The translations under genes and the position numbers were made by a program. From NCBI GenBank assembly GCA_940746715.1, contig CALNWN010000011.1, positions 62,001 to 126,000 of the forward strand: a stretch of 64,000 bases of DNA. The letters are read 5' to 3'. The notes below the pieces were generated by a model. The model saw only the letters and a list, made by a program, of their open reading frames with translations, was not told where the DNA came from and searched no databases. The stretch comes from an uncultured Paraburkholderia sp. Lineage in GTDB: Bacteria > Pseudomonadota > Gammaproteobacteria > Burkholderiales > Burkholderiaceae. Numbering within the stretch: position 1 is the first letter of the stretch; each line of letters starts with the position of its first letter. Below are positions 47,862-57,324 of the stretch, one piece after another.

Positions 47862-48974
47862 TTACTTGACGTTCGCGCCGACCACTTCGTCCCAGTGCTT
47901 CGTGATGGTTTCCTTGTACGCGTCCTGCTGCTGGAGCGTCGGGAACACCACATTCTTATACGAAGCGGGCGGCGGCAGCTTGTCGAGGAGCGCTTGCGGC
48001 ACCTTCTTGCCGGCCACCAGTTCGTTGTAGCGCATCGGATGGCAATAGCCCGTCAGCCAGCCGATCTGGCCTTCGTCGGAATAGAGGTGTTCCATCCACA
48101 GCTTGGCGGCGTTCGGGTGCGGCGCGTACGCGCTGATTGCCTGAACATAGACGCTGGCCACCACGCCCGTCCTCGGAATCACCACCTGAACCTTCGGGTT
48201 GCCCTTCAACGTATCGCGGTCGGCAAGCGCGTTGTAATCCCAACGGACGACGATCGGCGTCGTGCCTTGCGCAAGCGATGCCGCCTTGCCGATCACCGGC
48301 ACGAAGTTGCCGCTCTTGTTCAGATCGGCGAAGAACTTGAGGCCGGCTTTGTCCGCCTTCGACGCGTCGCCCTTGCTTTGCGACAGGCCGGCTGCATAGA
48401 CGGCCTGGATCGCCTGGTTCGCCGAGCGCGGATCGCCCGCGAGCGAGACAGCGTTCTTGTAATCGGACTTGAGCAGATCGCTCCAGTCGGCGGGCGCCTT
48501 GTCGATCATGTCGGCGTTCACTTCGAACGCGAGCACGCCGTAGTAGTCGCCGTACCAGTGGCCGTCCGGATCTTTGGACTCTTTCGGGATCGAGTTCCAC
48601 GTCGACACCTTGTACGGCTGCAGCAGCCCTTCTGCCTTCGCGCTCGGACCGAACGACAAACCCACGTCGATCACGTCGGGGGCCTGCGGACCCTTGTTGC
48701 CCTTGTTCGCCTTGATGGCTTCGACTTCGTCGCCGGAGCCCGCGTCCGGATTCAGTTCATTGATCTTGATGCCGTACTTCTTCTGGAAACCCGCGACGAG
48801 TTGCCCGTAGTTGCACCAGTCGTGCGGCAACGCGATCACGGTGAGCTGGCCTTCCTGCTTCGCGGCGGCGATCAATGCGTCGAGCGGCGCGGCGCAAGCG
48901 CTGCTCGCGCCCGCGGCGGCCACACCTGCTGCGGCCGACATCGAAAGTACGCGAGCTAACACGGTGCGGTTCAT
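47862..48974 (-). CDS. ABC importer substrate-binding protein
   Basis: Periplasmic type-2 binding protein: signal (VLARVLSMSAAAGVAAAGAS), mature domain with LTVIALPHDWCNYGQLVAGF, APDVIDVGLSFGPSAKAEGL, WYGDYYGVLAFEVNADMI and YAPHPNAAKLWMEHLYSDEG. Resembles PotD/ThiB/AfuA-type and 2-aminoethylphosphonate binders. The glycerophosphodiesterase next door suggests a glycerol-phosphate type or phosphonate substrate, but this is inference. Start at MNRTVL; an ATG 12 bp upstream is also possible. Confidence 0.85.
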   Translation of the reverse strand: MNRTVLARVLSMSAAAGVAAAGASSACAAPLDALIAAAKQEGQLTVIALPHDWCNYGQLVAGFQKKYGIKINELNPDAGSGDEVEAIKANKGNKGPQAPDVIDVGLSFGPSAKAEGLLQPYKVSTWNSIPKESKDPDGHWYGDYYGVLAFEVNADMIDKAPADWSDLLKSDYKNAVSLAGDPRSANQAIQAVYAAGLSQSKGDASKADKAGLKFFADLNKSGNFVPVIGKAASLAQGTTPIVVRWDYNALADRDTLKGNPKVQVVIPRTGVVASVYVQAISAYAPHPNAAKLWMEHLYSDEGQIGWLTGYCHPMRYNELVAGKKVPQALLDKLPPPASYKNVVFPTLQQQDAYKETITKHWDEVVGANVK

Positions 48975-49157
48975 AGTTTTCCCCATCCTCTGCCGAAGTT
49001 GTTGCGTTTGGAAAATTTCTCATTCGACTTCAAGGGCGCGAGCCGTCCGCGATTGCAGGCGCTTGTTGTCTGCGCTTTTTGCTGCGCTTGTGCGTCCGTC
49101 AATGCGTCAGTGCTTCCGTGCTCTCACGCCCGTGCCATGCCCGCGCCTATGCGGCGC

Positions 49158-49922
49158 TCAAAGCATGTCGTGCTGCAGCTTATCGATGCGATCTGTACAA
49201 ATCATGTCGACGCCCCACTGCGCGAGCAATTGCGCACGCGCCGGGTCGTTCACCGTGTAGGCGAGTACATGCAAGCCGGCCGCGTGGATGTCGGCGACGA
49301 GCGGCTCGCTCAGATAACGGTGGCTCGCGTGCAAGGACACGCAGTCCAGCTCGCGCACGATGCGCAGCCAGTCCGCGGGCACTTCCTCGAACAGCATGCC
49401 GCGTCGCAATGAAGGCGCCGCGTCGCGCGCTGCCGCGAGCGCCTCGAACGAAAACGACGACAGAAGCGGCGGCGTCTGGCCTTGCCACAGCTCGAAGGCA
49501 GCACTCGCGACGAGCCGGCCGGTGATTTCATCGCGACCGGGACAGGGTTTGATTTCGATGTTCGCCGCGATGCCCTCGCGCGCGCAACGCGCGGCCGCCT
49601 CGGCCAGCGTGGGCAGGCGTGTGCCTGCGAATTGCGGCCCGTACCAGGCGCCCGCGTCGAGCAACGCGAGTTGCGCCCACGAGTAGACCGCGGCCGCGCC
49701 GTAGCCGTTGGTCGTGCGCTCGAGCGTGTCGTCGTGGAACAGGAACAGCTGGTTGTCGGAGGAAAGCTTGGCGTCGAATTCGACCATGCGATAACCGTAG
49801 CGCACGCAGGCGTCGAAACCCGCTAACGTGTTCTCGGGCGCGAGCGTGCCGCCGCAGCGATGCGCGACGAGCGGCGGATACGGCCAGTCTGCAGCTGATG
49901 CACGATCGATCCCGTTTGCCAC
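49158..49922 (-). CDS. ugpQ: Glycerophosphodiester phosphodiesterase
   Basis: Hydrolyses glycerophosphodiesters to glycerol-3-phosphate and an alcohol. TIM-barrel motif LVAHRCGGTLAPENTLAGFD, metal ligand MVEFDAKLSSDNQLFLFHDD, and NIEIKPCPGRDEITG; no signal peptide, so cytoplasmic UgpQ type. 254 aa, intact. First gene of the minus-strand ABC unit, divergent from the DeoR-type regulator. Confidence 0.92.
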   Translation of the reverse strand: MANGIDRASAADWPYPPLVAHRCGGTLAPENTLAGFDACVRYGYRMVEFDAKLSSDNQLFLFHDDTLERTTNGYGAAAVYSWAQLALLDAGAWYGPQFAGTRLPTLAEAAARCAREGIAANIEIKPCPGRDEITGRLVASAAFELWQGQTPPLLSSFSFEALAAARDAAPSLRRGMLFEEVPADWLRIVRELDCVSLHASHRYLSEPLVADIHAAGLHVLAYTVNDPARAQLLAQWGVDMICTDRIDKLQHDML

Positions 49923-50028
49923 GTCCCGTCACCTTTCACTCAGAATGAAGCGCACTGGCCACGCGCCGACGCCTGCGGTCTTGTCAAAAAGCGCCATAAA
50001 ATGCGCGAAAACACAGATTAAACTTTCC

Positions 50029-50051
50029 ATTCGAACATTCGACGTTCGAAT
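50029..50051. promoter_or_regulatory. Candidate DeoR/GlpR-type operator
   Basis: Perfect inverted repeat ATTCGAAC-N7-GTTCGAAT in the 305-bp divergent region between ugpQ and the DeoR-type gene. The TTCG/CGAA core resembles GlpR-type operators. The rest of the region holds no gene; a smaller palindrome TCGTGGCCACGA lies at 50166-50177. Confidence 0.6.
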
Positions 50052-50227
50052 CAGGCGGCACTTCGATTTGCGAAGGCTAATTCAAATACACAAACTTGCA
50101 AGCCACCAAAAAAATACAACACAATCCGGCTGAAGTAGTACGCTTGACATCGTCCGGACACACATTCGTGGCCACGATGTCGTCGGTTCGGACACGTTGT
50201 GCGAGCGCCTTCGCCCAGGGAAAATGC

Positions 50228-51000
50228 ATGTGGCAGGAAGACCGTCATCAGAGAATACGCGCGTTATTGTCGACATTGCATCGGGTGTCGACCGAACGGA
50301 TCATGGCAGACCTTGGCGTGTCGCGCGAAACCGTGCGGCGCGATCTGCTCGATCTCGAAACGCTCGGTGAGTTGCGCCGCGTGCACGGCGGCGCCATCAA
50401 ACCGGCCGACGAGGCGCCGATCGCCGAGCGGGCGCACATGCGCGTCAAATCCAAAACGGCCATTGCGAAGGCGGCCACCGGGCTCATTGCGAGCGGCCAG
50501 ACGCTGTTCATCGACGCCGGCACCACGACCGCCGCGCTCGCCGAAGAGCTGGCGAAGCTCGCAAACCTGACCATCGTGACGAATTCAATCGACGTCGCAT
50601 TGAAACTGCGCGGCGCGGCGGAGCAGCCGGAAGCCGGCAACGAAGTGATTCTGCTCGGCGGCACGATCAGCGACCGTGCCATGGCGACCACCGGCGCAAC
50701 CACCGTGCTCGACATTCAGCGCTATCGCGCGGATCTCGCGCTGCTCTCGCCGGTCGGCATCGACCATCGGCACATGGCGCGACCAACTACGACCACGCCG
50801 AAACCGAAGTGGCGCGCGCGATGGTCGCCAATGCAGACCGCGTGGTGATCCTCGCCGACTACAGCAAGATTGGCCAGCGCAGCCGGATTTCGTATTGCCC
50901 CGTCGAGCGGATCGACGTGCTCGTCACGAACAAGAAGGCCGCGGACGTCGCGGATTTCGGTGCGCTGAAAAAGAAGCTAGAGGAAGTGGTGCTGGCGTAG
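50228..51000 (+). pseudogene. DeoR/GlpR family transcriptional regulator, frameshifted
   Basis: N-terminal winged HTH (RVSTERIMADLGVSRETVRR, LRRVHGGAIKP) and sugar-phosphate sensor domain (LFIDAGTTTAALAEELAKL, LTIVTNSIDVALKL, EVILLGGTISDRAMATTG). After GIDHRH the frame changes near 50775 and the end (NADRVVILADYSKIGQRSRI, LVTNKKAADVADFGALKKKL) is in another frame. ATG has AGGGAAA upstream. Likely repressor of the divergent glycerophosphodiesterase/ABC unit, by position and family. Confidence 0.88.
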
Positions 51001-51051
51001 TGCGGGGAGCGCCCTGCAGCGCTGCCGCGCCGGGTGCGGACCCGCCGCGCG

Positions 51052-52721
51052 TCATTCCTTCACATGCATGATGTCGAGCGCGCGCTTGCGCAAGCGCGTG
51101 TCATGCAGCGCGCCCGCGGCATCGAGTACCGGATATGCGGTCGAGCAGAAAAGCGAATTGAGCCGCTTCATGTCGCTGATCAGATCGAGATGCAGTGCGC
51201 TGGTTTCGATGCTGCGCAGCGTCTGCCCGGCGAGGCGGTCCAGATGCCGGTATGAATAGGCGCGCTCCAGGTCGCGAAAGCGCTCCTTCTCGGCCAGCAG
51301 CCGCTCGGCGCAACGCAGATCGCTGTTCAGGAATACCGAGAGCCCGAGCTGCAGATTGCTGACGAGCCGCGCCTGCAAATCGTCCAGTTCGCCGAGGCCT
51401 TCTTCCGAAAACGACAGACGGTGCGCGATCTTCTTTTCCTCGATATCGCCCACGATCCGCTCGATGATGTCGCCCGCATGCTCGAGGTTGATGGTCAGCG
51501 AAATGATGTCGGTCCAGCGGCGGCTGTCGGCTTCGTCGAGTTGTTCGCGCGAAATCAGCGTGAGGTAGTCCTTGATCGCCGCGTAAAGTTCGTCGACGTC
51601 GTCGTCCATGCGAACCGTTTCGCGCGCCTTCTCGATATGGTTGTGATGAATCAGTTTCCGCCACGTTGTCGAGCATGGTCCGCACAATGTCGCCGATGCG
51701 CAGCACCTCGCGCGCGGCATTGGCGAGCGCGAGCGTTGGGGTGGTGAGCGCGGCGGCGTCGAGATGCAGCGGCCGCAGCTCGCCGTTGGGCATGGGCCGG
51801 TCCGGCAACACGCGCTCACAGATGCGCGCGACCGGATCGATCAGCGACAGACATATGCAGCAACGCAGCGTGTTGTAGATCAGATGAAAGCCCACCGTGG
51901 CTTCGCGCGGATTGGCGATCAGCACCGGCAGCCAGCGCGCGAGCAACGATGCGAACGGCAGGATCAGTAAGGCGCCCGCGAGCTTGAAGGTGAAGCTGCC
52001 AAGCGCGAGCCGCCGCGCCGCCGAATTCTGCGTGGCAGCGCCGAGCAAGGCCACGAGGCCGCTGCCGAGATTCGCGCCGATCACGAGACACAGCGCCACC
52101 TTCAACGAAATCACGCCCGACGATGCGAGCGTCGCCGTGAGCAGCACCGCCGCGAGGCTCGAATACGACACCACCGCGAAGGCCGCGCCCACCAGGGCGT
52201 CGAGCATGGTGTCGCCCGTCAATGCGCCGAACATGACGCGTACGCCGGCGCCTTGCATCATCGGCTGGGCGGCCTCGACGATCAGATGCAGCGCGAGCAG
52301 GATCAGCCCGAGCCCGATCAGCGTCCGGCCGACCTGGCCGGCGCGCGTCTGCTTGCGCGACAGGAAAAGCGGCACGCCGAACAGAATGAGGATGGGCGAC
52401 AACCAGGACAGATCGAGCGTGAGAACCCGCGCCATCAGTGCCGTGCCGACGTCGGCGCCGAGCATGATGGCAAGCCCGCTGGTGAGCGGCAGAAGCCCTT
52501 GCGCCGCGAACGAGGTGAGGATCACCGCAGTCGCGTTGCTGCTTTGCACGAGACTCGTTACGCCGACACCCGACACGAACGCGCGCCAGCGGCTGCGCGT
52601 GCTGCGCCCGAGCACCGTGCGCAGGTCCGCGCCCAGCACCCGAAGGATGCCCGTGCGCACGATATGCGAACCCCACACGAGCAGTGCCACACCGGCCAGA
52701 AGGGTTAAGGAGAATCAACAT
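51052..52721 (-). pseudogene. Na+/phosphate cotransporter family protein with PhoU-like domain, frameshifted
   Basis: NptA-type transporter: repeated QSSNATAVILTSFAAQG and SYSSLAAVLLTATLASSG halves, GANLGSGLVALLGAATQNSA, then a cytoplasmic PhoU-like helical domain (INLEHAGDIIERIVGDIEEK, HLDLISDMKRLNSLFCSTAY). Frame changes occur just after the start (near 52703, where MLILLN should join LLAGVALLVWG) and near 51655 between DNVAE and LIHHNHIE. Possibly phosphate or a related anion efflux/uptake. Confidence 0.85.
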
Positions 52722-52994
52722 AAGGCACTGCGCATTTGTTCTCTGCTGCCGTAAGCGGAACCGCATGCCGCGTACGGCACCCGGGGCGTATGACAGTAGT
52801 GTTGCACATTTTTGCCTTATTGTAATTTTGTGCTTTTAAATATACGCTCGCGCAACGAATGTCGAGCGGCGTGGCCGTTGTTGCTGGCCCACCTCGCGCG
52901 TTGCTGGTGCTTCAATACCCCTCTCATGTCGCTCGAATGGCGCTTACGCAACGTCTGTCTAACGCTTCGACCACCTGATCACGAGGACAACCGG

Positions 52995-53680
52995 ATGAGC
53001 CGCAATCTCGCGCTATTCGACCTGGACCACACATTGCTGCCGCTCGACAGCGACCAGGCATGGGCGCACTTTGTCGCCGGCCTCGGTATTGAAGGCGCTG
53101 CGCGGCATGCGCAAGATATCGACGAGTACTACCGGCAAAATATGTAGCCGGCACGCTGGACATGACCGCTTACCTGGAGCGCACGCTCGCGCCGCTCGCT
53201 CGCCATACGCGCGAGCAGCTCGACGCGTGGCATGCGCGGTTCATGCGGGAGGTGATCGCGCCCACCATTCTGCCGGCCGCGCGCGAACTGGTGCGACGCC
53301 ACATGGACGCGGGCGACCTGTGCTGCATCGTCACGGCAACCAATGTGTTCGTGACCGCGCCGATCGGCAAGGCGCTCGGTTTCGAGCATCTGCTGGTGAT
53401 CGAATTGGATACCGAAGGCGGCGATCCGCTCGCGCGCTTCACGGGCGCGTCGGTCGGCGTGCCGACGTTTCGCGAAGGCAAGGTCACGCGCACCGAGAAC
53501 TGACTGTCCTCGCCCGGCCACCGTTTGCAGGACTTTCCGCAGAGCTAGTTTTATAGCGATTCGATCAACGACCTGCCGTTGCTCGAACGCGTGACCCATA
53601 CTGTCGCGACCAACCCCGACGCGCGTTTGCGTGCGATCGCCACCGAGCGCGGCTGGCCGGTCATCGAACTGTTTCTGTGA
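52995..53680 (+). pseudogene. HAD-IB family phosphatase (SerB-like), three lesions
   Basis: Haloacid dehalogenase-type hydrolase. Nucleophile motif LALFDLDHTLLPLDSDQAWA, motif II region CCIVTATNVFVTAPIGKALG, and the late acidic motif YSDSINDLPLLERVTHTVAT. Lesions: a frame change near 53140 (EYYRQ to VAGTLDMTAYLERTL), TGA at 53501-53503 after VTRTEN where Trp is expected, and TAG at 53546-53548 before FYSDS where Tyr is expected. The rest stays in frame to the final TGA. Too many hits for a functional gene. Confidence 0.87.
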
Positions 53681-53783
53681 GGTGAGCGGCGGCGCGCCTC
53701 GTGCGGGCGCTCCGGGATACATCTGCAAGGCCCACCGCTGCTGCAACGTAGGCCCGCGCACTTGCCCTTGTTCCGGAGCAAAA

Positions 53784-53810
53784 AATGCCCGCAACGTGTG
53801 CGGGCATTCT
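53784..53810. terminator. Bidirectional terminator between the HAD gene and lipA
   Basis: Stem AATGCCCGCA / TGCGGGCATT with a 5-base loop, preceded by an A run that gives T residues on the minus strand; 28 bp after the lipA stop. Confidence 0.85.
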
Positions 53811-53837
53811 TCAGTGAGCGGACGGGAAAGCAGGCAT

Positions 53838-54845
53838 TCAGACCACGCCGGCTCCATGCGCCTGCAAATCGGCGTGATAGCTCGAACGCACCATTGCGCC
53901 CACCGCTGCGTGAGTGAAGCCCATCTTGTACGCCTCTTCTTCGTACATCTTGAAGGTGTCCGGGTGCACATAAGAACGGACCGGGAGATAGTGTTCCGAA
54001 GGCTGCAAATACTGACCGATGGTCAGCATGTCCACGTCATGCTCGCGCAGATCGCGCATGACCTGCAAGATCTCTTCTTCAGTTTCGCCGAGACCGACCA
54101 TCAAACCTGACTTGGTCGCAACGTCCGGATGCAATGCCTTGAAATCCTTGAGCAGCTTGAGCGAATGTGCGTAGTCCGAACCCGGGCGCGCTTCCTTATA
54201 CAGACGCGGCACGGTTTCGAGGTTGTGGTTCATCACGTCGGGCGGTGCGGCATTCAGGATGCCGAGCGCGCGGTCCAGGCGGCTGCGGAAGTCCGGAGTG
54301 AGAATTTCGATGCGCGTGTCAGGCGACAACTCGCGCGTCTGACGGATACATTCGACGAAGTGCGCCGCGCCGCCGTCACGCAGATCGTCGCGATCCACGC
54401 TCGTAATCACGACGTACTTGAGCTTCAGCGCGGCAATGGTGCGCGCGAGGTTCGCCGGTTCTTCCGGATCGAGCGGATCGGGACGGCCATGGCCCACGTC
54501 GCAGAAAGGGCAGCGCCGCGTGCACTTGTCGCCCATGATCATGAAGGTCGCGGTGCCCTTGCCGAAGCATTCGCCGATATTCGGGCAGCTCGCTTCCTCG
54601 CAGACCGTGTGCAGGTTGTGTTCGCGCAGAATCTGCTTGATTTCGTAGAAGCGCGAGTTGCCGGTTGCCGCTTTGACGCGGATCCAGTCCGGCTTCTTCA
54701 GCTTTTCGATCGGAACGATCTTGATGGGAATACGGGCGGTCTTGGCTTGCGCCTTCTGCTTTGCGGTAGCGTCGTAGGCCGCAGCGGATGCCGGCATGCC
54801 TTCCGGCGCGGGAGAAGCTGCGAGGTTCGCGGTAACGTCAGTCAT
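53838..54845 (-). CDS. lipA: Lipoyl synthase
   Basis: Radical SAM enzyme that inserts two sulfurs into the octanoyl chain. Auxiliary cluster cysteines CEEASCPNIGEC, radical SAM motif CTRRCPFCDV, then VVITSVDRDDLRDGGAAHF and the C-terminal RSSYHADLQ with the conserved Ser. 335 aa, intact. Its start overlaps the end of lipB by 8 bp. Confidence 0.97.
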   Translation of the reverse strand: MTDVTANLAASPAPEGMPASAAAYDATAKQKAQAKTARIPIKIVPIEKLKKPDWIRVKAATGNSRFYEIKQILREHNLHTVCEEASCPNIGECFGKGTATFMIMGDKCTRRCPFCDVGHGRPDPLDPEEPANLARTIAALKLKYVVITSVDRDDLRDGGAAHFVECIRQTRELSPDTRIEILTPDFRSRLDRALGILNAAPPDVMNHNLETVPRLYKEARPGSDYAHSLKLLKDFKALHPDVATKSGLMVGLGETEEEILQVMRDLREHDVDMLTIGQYLQPSEHYLPVRSYVHPDTFKMYEEEAYKMGFTHAAVGAMVRSSYHADLQAHGAGVV

Positions 54846-55584
54846 TCGTTCGATCCAGACAGGCGGTGAGCGCACCGGCCTGCGGTTGGGCGACGGCCGC
54901 GGGACTGCCGTCGAGGTTTGCGGTGAGGCGTGCTGCAAGGGTGCGGGCCACGTCGCCCCAGCCGGCCGCAACGCCGAGCGTTGCCATGTCGACTGTTTCG
55001 AGACCCGCGTAGCCGCAAGGGTTGATGGCCAGGAACGGCCCTAAATCCATCTTCACGTTCAGGCTGACGCCGTGATAGCTGCAGCCGTTGCGAATCTTGA
55101 GACCGAGCGCGGCAATCTTCGCGCCGGCGTGCAATCCGGCCTGCGGCCCCGGCGAAACGTAGATGCCGGGCGCGCCAGCCTTGCGTTCTCCGGCAAGATT
55201 ATACGCCGCTAGGGTGTCGATCACGGCCTGCTCGATCCGGGTGACCATATCGCGAACCATCAGTTTGCGGCGCCGCAAATCCAACAGCAGGTAGGCCACC
55301 ACCTGCCCCGGGCCGTGATACGTGATCTGTCCGCCGCGGTCGACTTTCACCAGAGGAATGCCGCTGTCGGCCGCCAGCAGGTGCGCCGGATCGCCGGCCT
55401 GGCCAAGCGTGAAGACGGGCGGATGTTCGACCAGCCAGATTTCGTCGGGCGTGTCGGCGGTGCGCGCGTTGGTGAAGGTGCGCATCGCGTCGAAACTGGC
55501 TTCGTAGAGTTCGCTGCCGCGCCAGCGTACCGCGAGCGGCGCCGCAGCGGGCAATTGAGATGAAGAAACCGAAGAGGCGGACAT
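54838..55584 (-). CDS. lipB: Lipoyl(octanoyl) transferase
   Basis: Moves octanoate from octanoyl-ACP to lipoyl domains. Hallmarks RGGQITYHGPGQVVAYLLLD, the Lys in GAKIAALGLKIRNGCSYHGV and the catalytic Cys in INPCGYAGLETVDM. 248 aa, intact; forms the lipB-lipA pair. Confidence 0.96.
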   Translation of the reverse strand: MSASSVSSSQLPAAAPLAVRWRGSELYEASFDAMRTFTNARTADTPDEIWLVEHPPVFTLGQAGDPAHLLAADSGIPLVKVDRGGQITYHGPGQVVAYLLLDLRRRKLMVRDMVTRIEQAVIDTLAAYNLAGERKAGAPGIYVSPGPQAGLHAGAKIAALGLKIRNGCSYHGVSLNVKMDLGPFLAINPCGYAGLETVDMATLGVAAGWGDVARTLAARLTANLDGSPAAVAQPQAGALTACLDRTND

Positions 55585-55656
55585 GATCCCGGCAGTTTAC
55601 CGAAATCCAGGAATCCCCGCCCAAAGTCACCGCGCGCGAACTGCGCGGCGTTCCCG

Positions 55657-56013
55657 TCAAACCGTGCGCCACCCGCCGCGCAACCACGCCGTAAAACGCT
55701 CGCCCACGCGCGCAAACCAGTTCAGCGCGCGCTGGTCGCAACGCGTCGGCACCGAAAACGCAACCGTTGCGCGCGGCGTGCCCTCGGCGCTCAACCAGAG
55801 CCGCTCGCCACGGCGCAGTCTCAACGTTTGGCCGGGTTGCAGCCAGTAGTCTTCGGTATCGTCGCTGCGCGTGACCCACACCGCGCCGCCGCGCACGACC
55901 AGCTTGGTGCCGCGCGCCACCTTCAGGGGCAGCATCTCGCCGCTATGGATTTCATACGCGATGCTAGATAGAGGAAACTTCTCGCATAATGCCCTCGCCA
56001 AAAGTCGTTTCAT
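55657..56013 (-). CDS. DUF2917 family protein
   Basis: Small protein with the DUF2917 cupin-like body: MLPLKVARGTKLVVRGGAVW, VTRSDDTEDYWLQPGQTLRL, RRGERLWLSAEGTPRATVAF. About 118 aa. Start uncertain: an ATG 18 bp upstream is possible. Divergent from a LysR gene, a common pairing in Burkholderia. Function unknown. Confidence 0.78.
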   Translation of the reverse strand: MKRLLARALCEKFPLSSIAYEIHSGEMLPLKVARGTKLVVRGGAVWVTRSDDTEDYWLQPGQTLRLRRGERLWLSAEGTPRATVAFSVPTRCDQRALNWFARVGERFTAWLRGGWRTV

Positions 56014-56085
56014 GGCTACAATCGTAGGCACAGCAAGGGTTTACGCAAAACGATCAATTTTCACCTCTATGTGAGAATAATTGCG

Positions 56086-57014
56086 ATGGAGCTCCGTCAT
56101 CTTCCGCCACTGAACGCGATCAAGGCCTTTGAAGCCGCCGCCCGCCACGAAAGCTTTTCGCGCGCCGCAGACGAGCTTTTCGTCACTCACGGCGCCGTCA
56201 GTCATCAGATCCGTGCGCTGGAAGCCGAACTCGGCGTCTCGCTGTTCGCGCGCGACGGCAAACGCGTGCGGCTCACCGAAACCGGCCGGCGCTACGCCCA
56301 CCAGGTGCGCGCGGCGCTCGCCGCGCTGTGCGACGCTACCCGCCAGATCCGCGCCGGCGACCGGGAGCGTCGGCTGGTGGTGTCCATGCTGTCGTCGTTC
56401 GCTGCGCGCTGGGTGACGCCGCGCGTCGGCAGCTTTATTGAGGCGCACCCGCAGTGGGATCTTACTGTCCACGAACGCGCTGACGGACTTCGCGCGGGGC
56501 TGCATTCGGAGCTCCTGCTGGAAGAAATCTTTTTCCCGGCCTGCGCGCCCAATTTCAACGGCGGCAAGCTGCCGAAAACGCCCGCCGAACTCGCCAATCT
56601 CCCGCTGCTGCGCTCCGACGACGAACTGTGGCGCCCATATGGTTCGACGCCGCCGGCCTGACGGACTGGCCGGAACCCAAGCGCGGCGTGCTGTATCAGG
56701 ATTCGTCGAACCTGCTGCAGGCGGCGATCGACGGTCAGGGCATCGCGCTCACGCGCCGCTCACTCGCCATGCACGAGATCGCTGCGGGCCGCCTCGTGCG
56801 GCTTTTCAATGTGGATGGACCGAGCCCGTGGCAGTACTACTTCATCTGCCCGCCGCACATGCTGGAAACGGCGAGGGTGAAGGCGTTCCGGGACTGGGTA
56901 TTCGCGGAGGTGGGACGCTTCAAACTGCTTTTCGACCAGGCCTGCGAGGCCGGGCCGGCGGCGAATGCGGCAAGCTCCGCAGGGACAGCGGACGCGTTGC
57001 GCGTCGCGCCGTAA
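56086..57014 (+). pseudogene. LysR family regulator (GcvA-like), frameshift and internal deletion
   Basis: N-terminal HTH is perfect (LPPLNAIKAFEAAARHESFS, THGAVSHQIRALEAELGVSL). In the effector domain, after PQWDLTV the frame slips. ALTDFARG is readable in a neighbouring frame, and then the sequence jumps to GLHSELLLEEIFFPACAP, so roughly 15 residues of the usual segment are missing near 56500. A second frame change near 56635 separates ELWRP from WFDAAGLTDWPEPKRGVLYQ. The C-terminus (GIALTRRSLAMHEIAAGRLV) is complete. Confidence 0.85.
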
Positions 57015-57054
57015 TCTGACTCAAGCGCGAATCCAACCCGATTCAAGCGCCGCT

Positions 57055-57324
57055 TTACAGCACGACCTTGACCATCGGATGCCCGGTGAGCGCGCGATAA
57101 ATATCGTCCAACTGTGCGCGGCTGGTGGCGCGCACAGTCACCGTCAGTCCGGTGTAATTGCCGCCGCTGGACGGACGGGTTTCGACGCGCGAGGCGTCGA
57201 CTGCGCTGTCGAACTGCCGGACCACTGTCACGATCGTCTCAGCAAACTCGGGGTGCGATTTGCCCATGACCTTGATCGGGAAATCGCAGGGAAACTCAAT
57301 GAGTGATTCGTTCGCCTGATTCAT
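57055..57324 (-). CDS. ybeD: DUF493 / YbeD family protein
   Basis: Eighty-nine-residue ferredoxin-like protein: IEFPCDFPIKVMGKSHPEFA and TVTVRATSRAQLDDIYRALT, ending MVKVVL. The family occurs between dat/dacA and lipB in proteobacteria, with a suggested regulatory role. Start overlaps the end of dat by 29 bp. Confidence 0.9.
   Translation of the reverse strand: MNQANESLIEFPCDFPIKVMGKSHPEFAETIVTVVRQFDSAVDASRVETRPSSGGNYTGLTVTVRATSRAQLDDIYRALTGHPMVKVVL

Noticed and set aside
53501..53503. Possible selenocysteine or recoding at the TGA in the HAD gene
   Set aside because: The expected residue is Trp, a TAG follows 14 codons later, and no SECIS-like hairpin is evident; a lesion is simpler.
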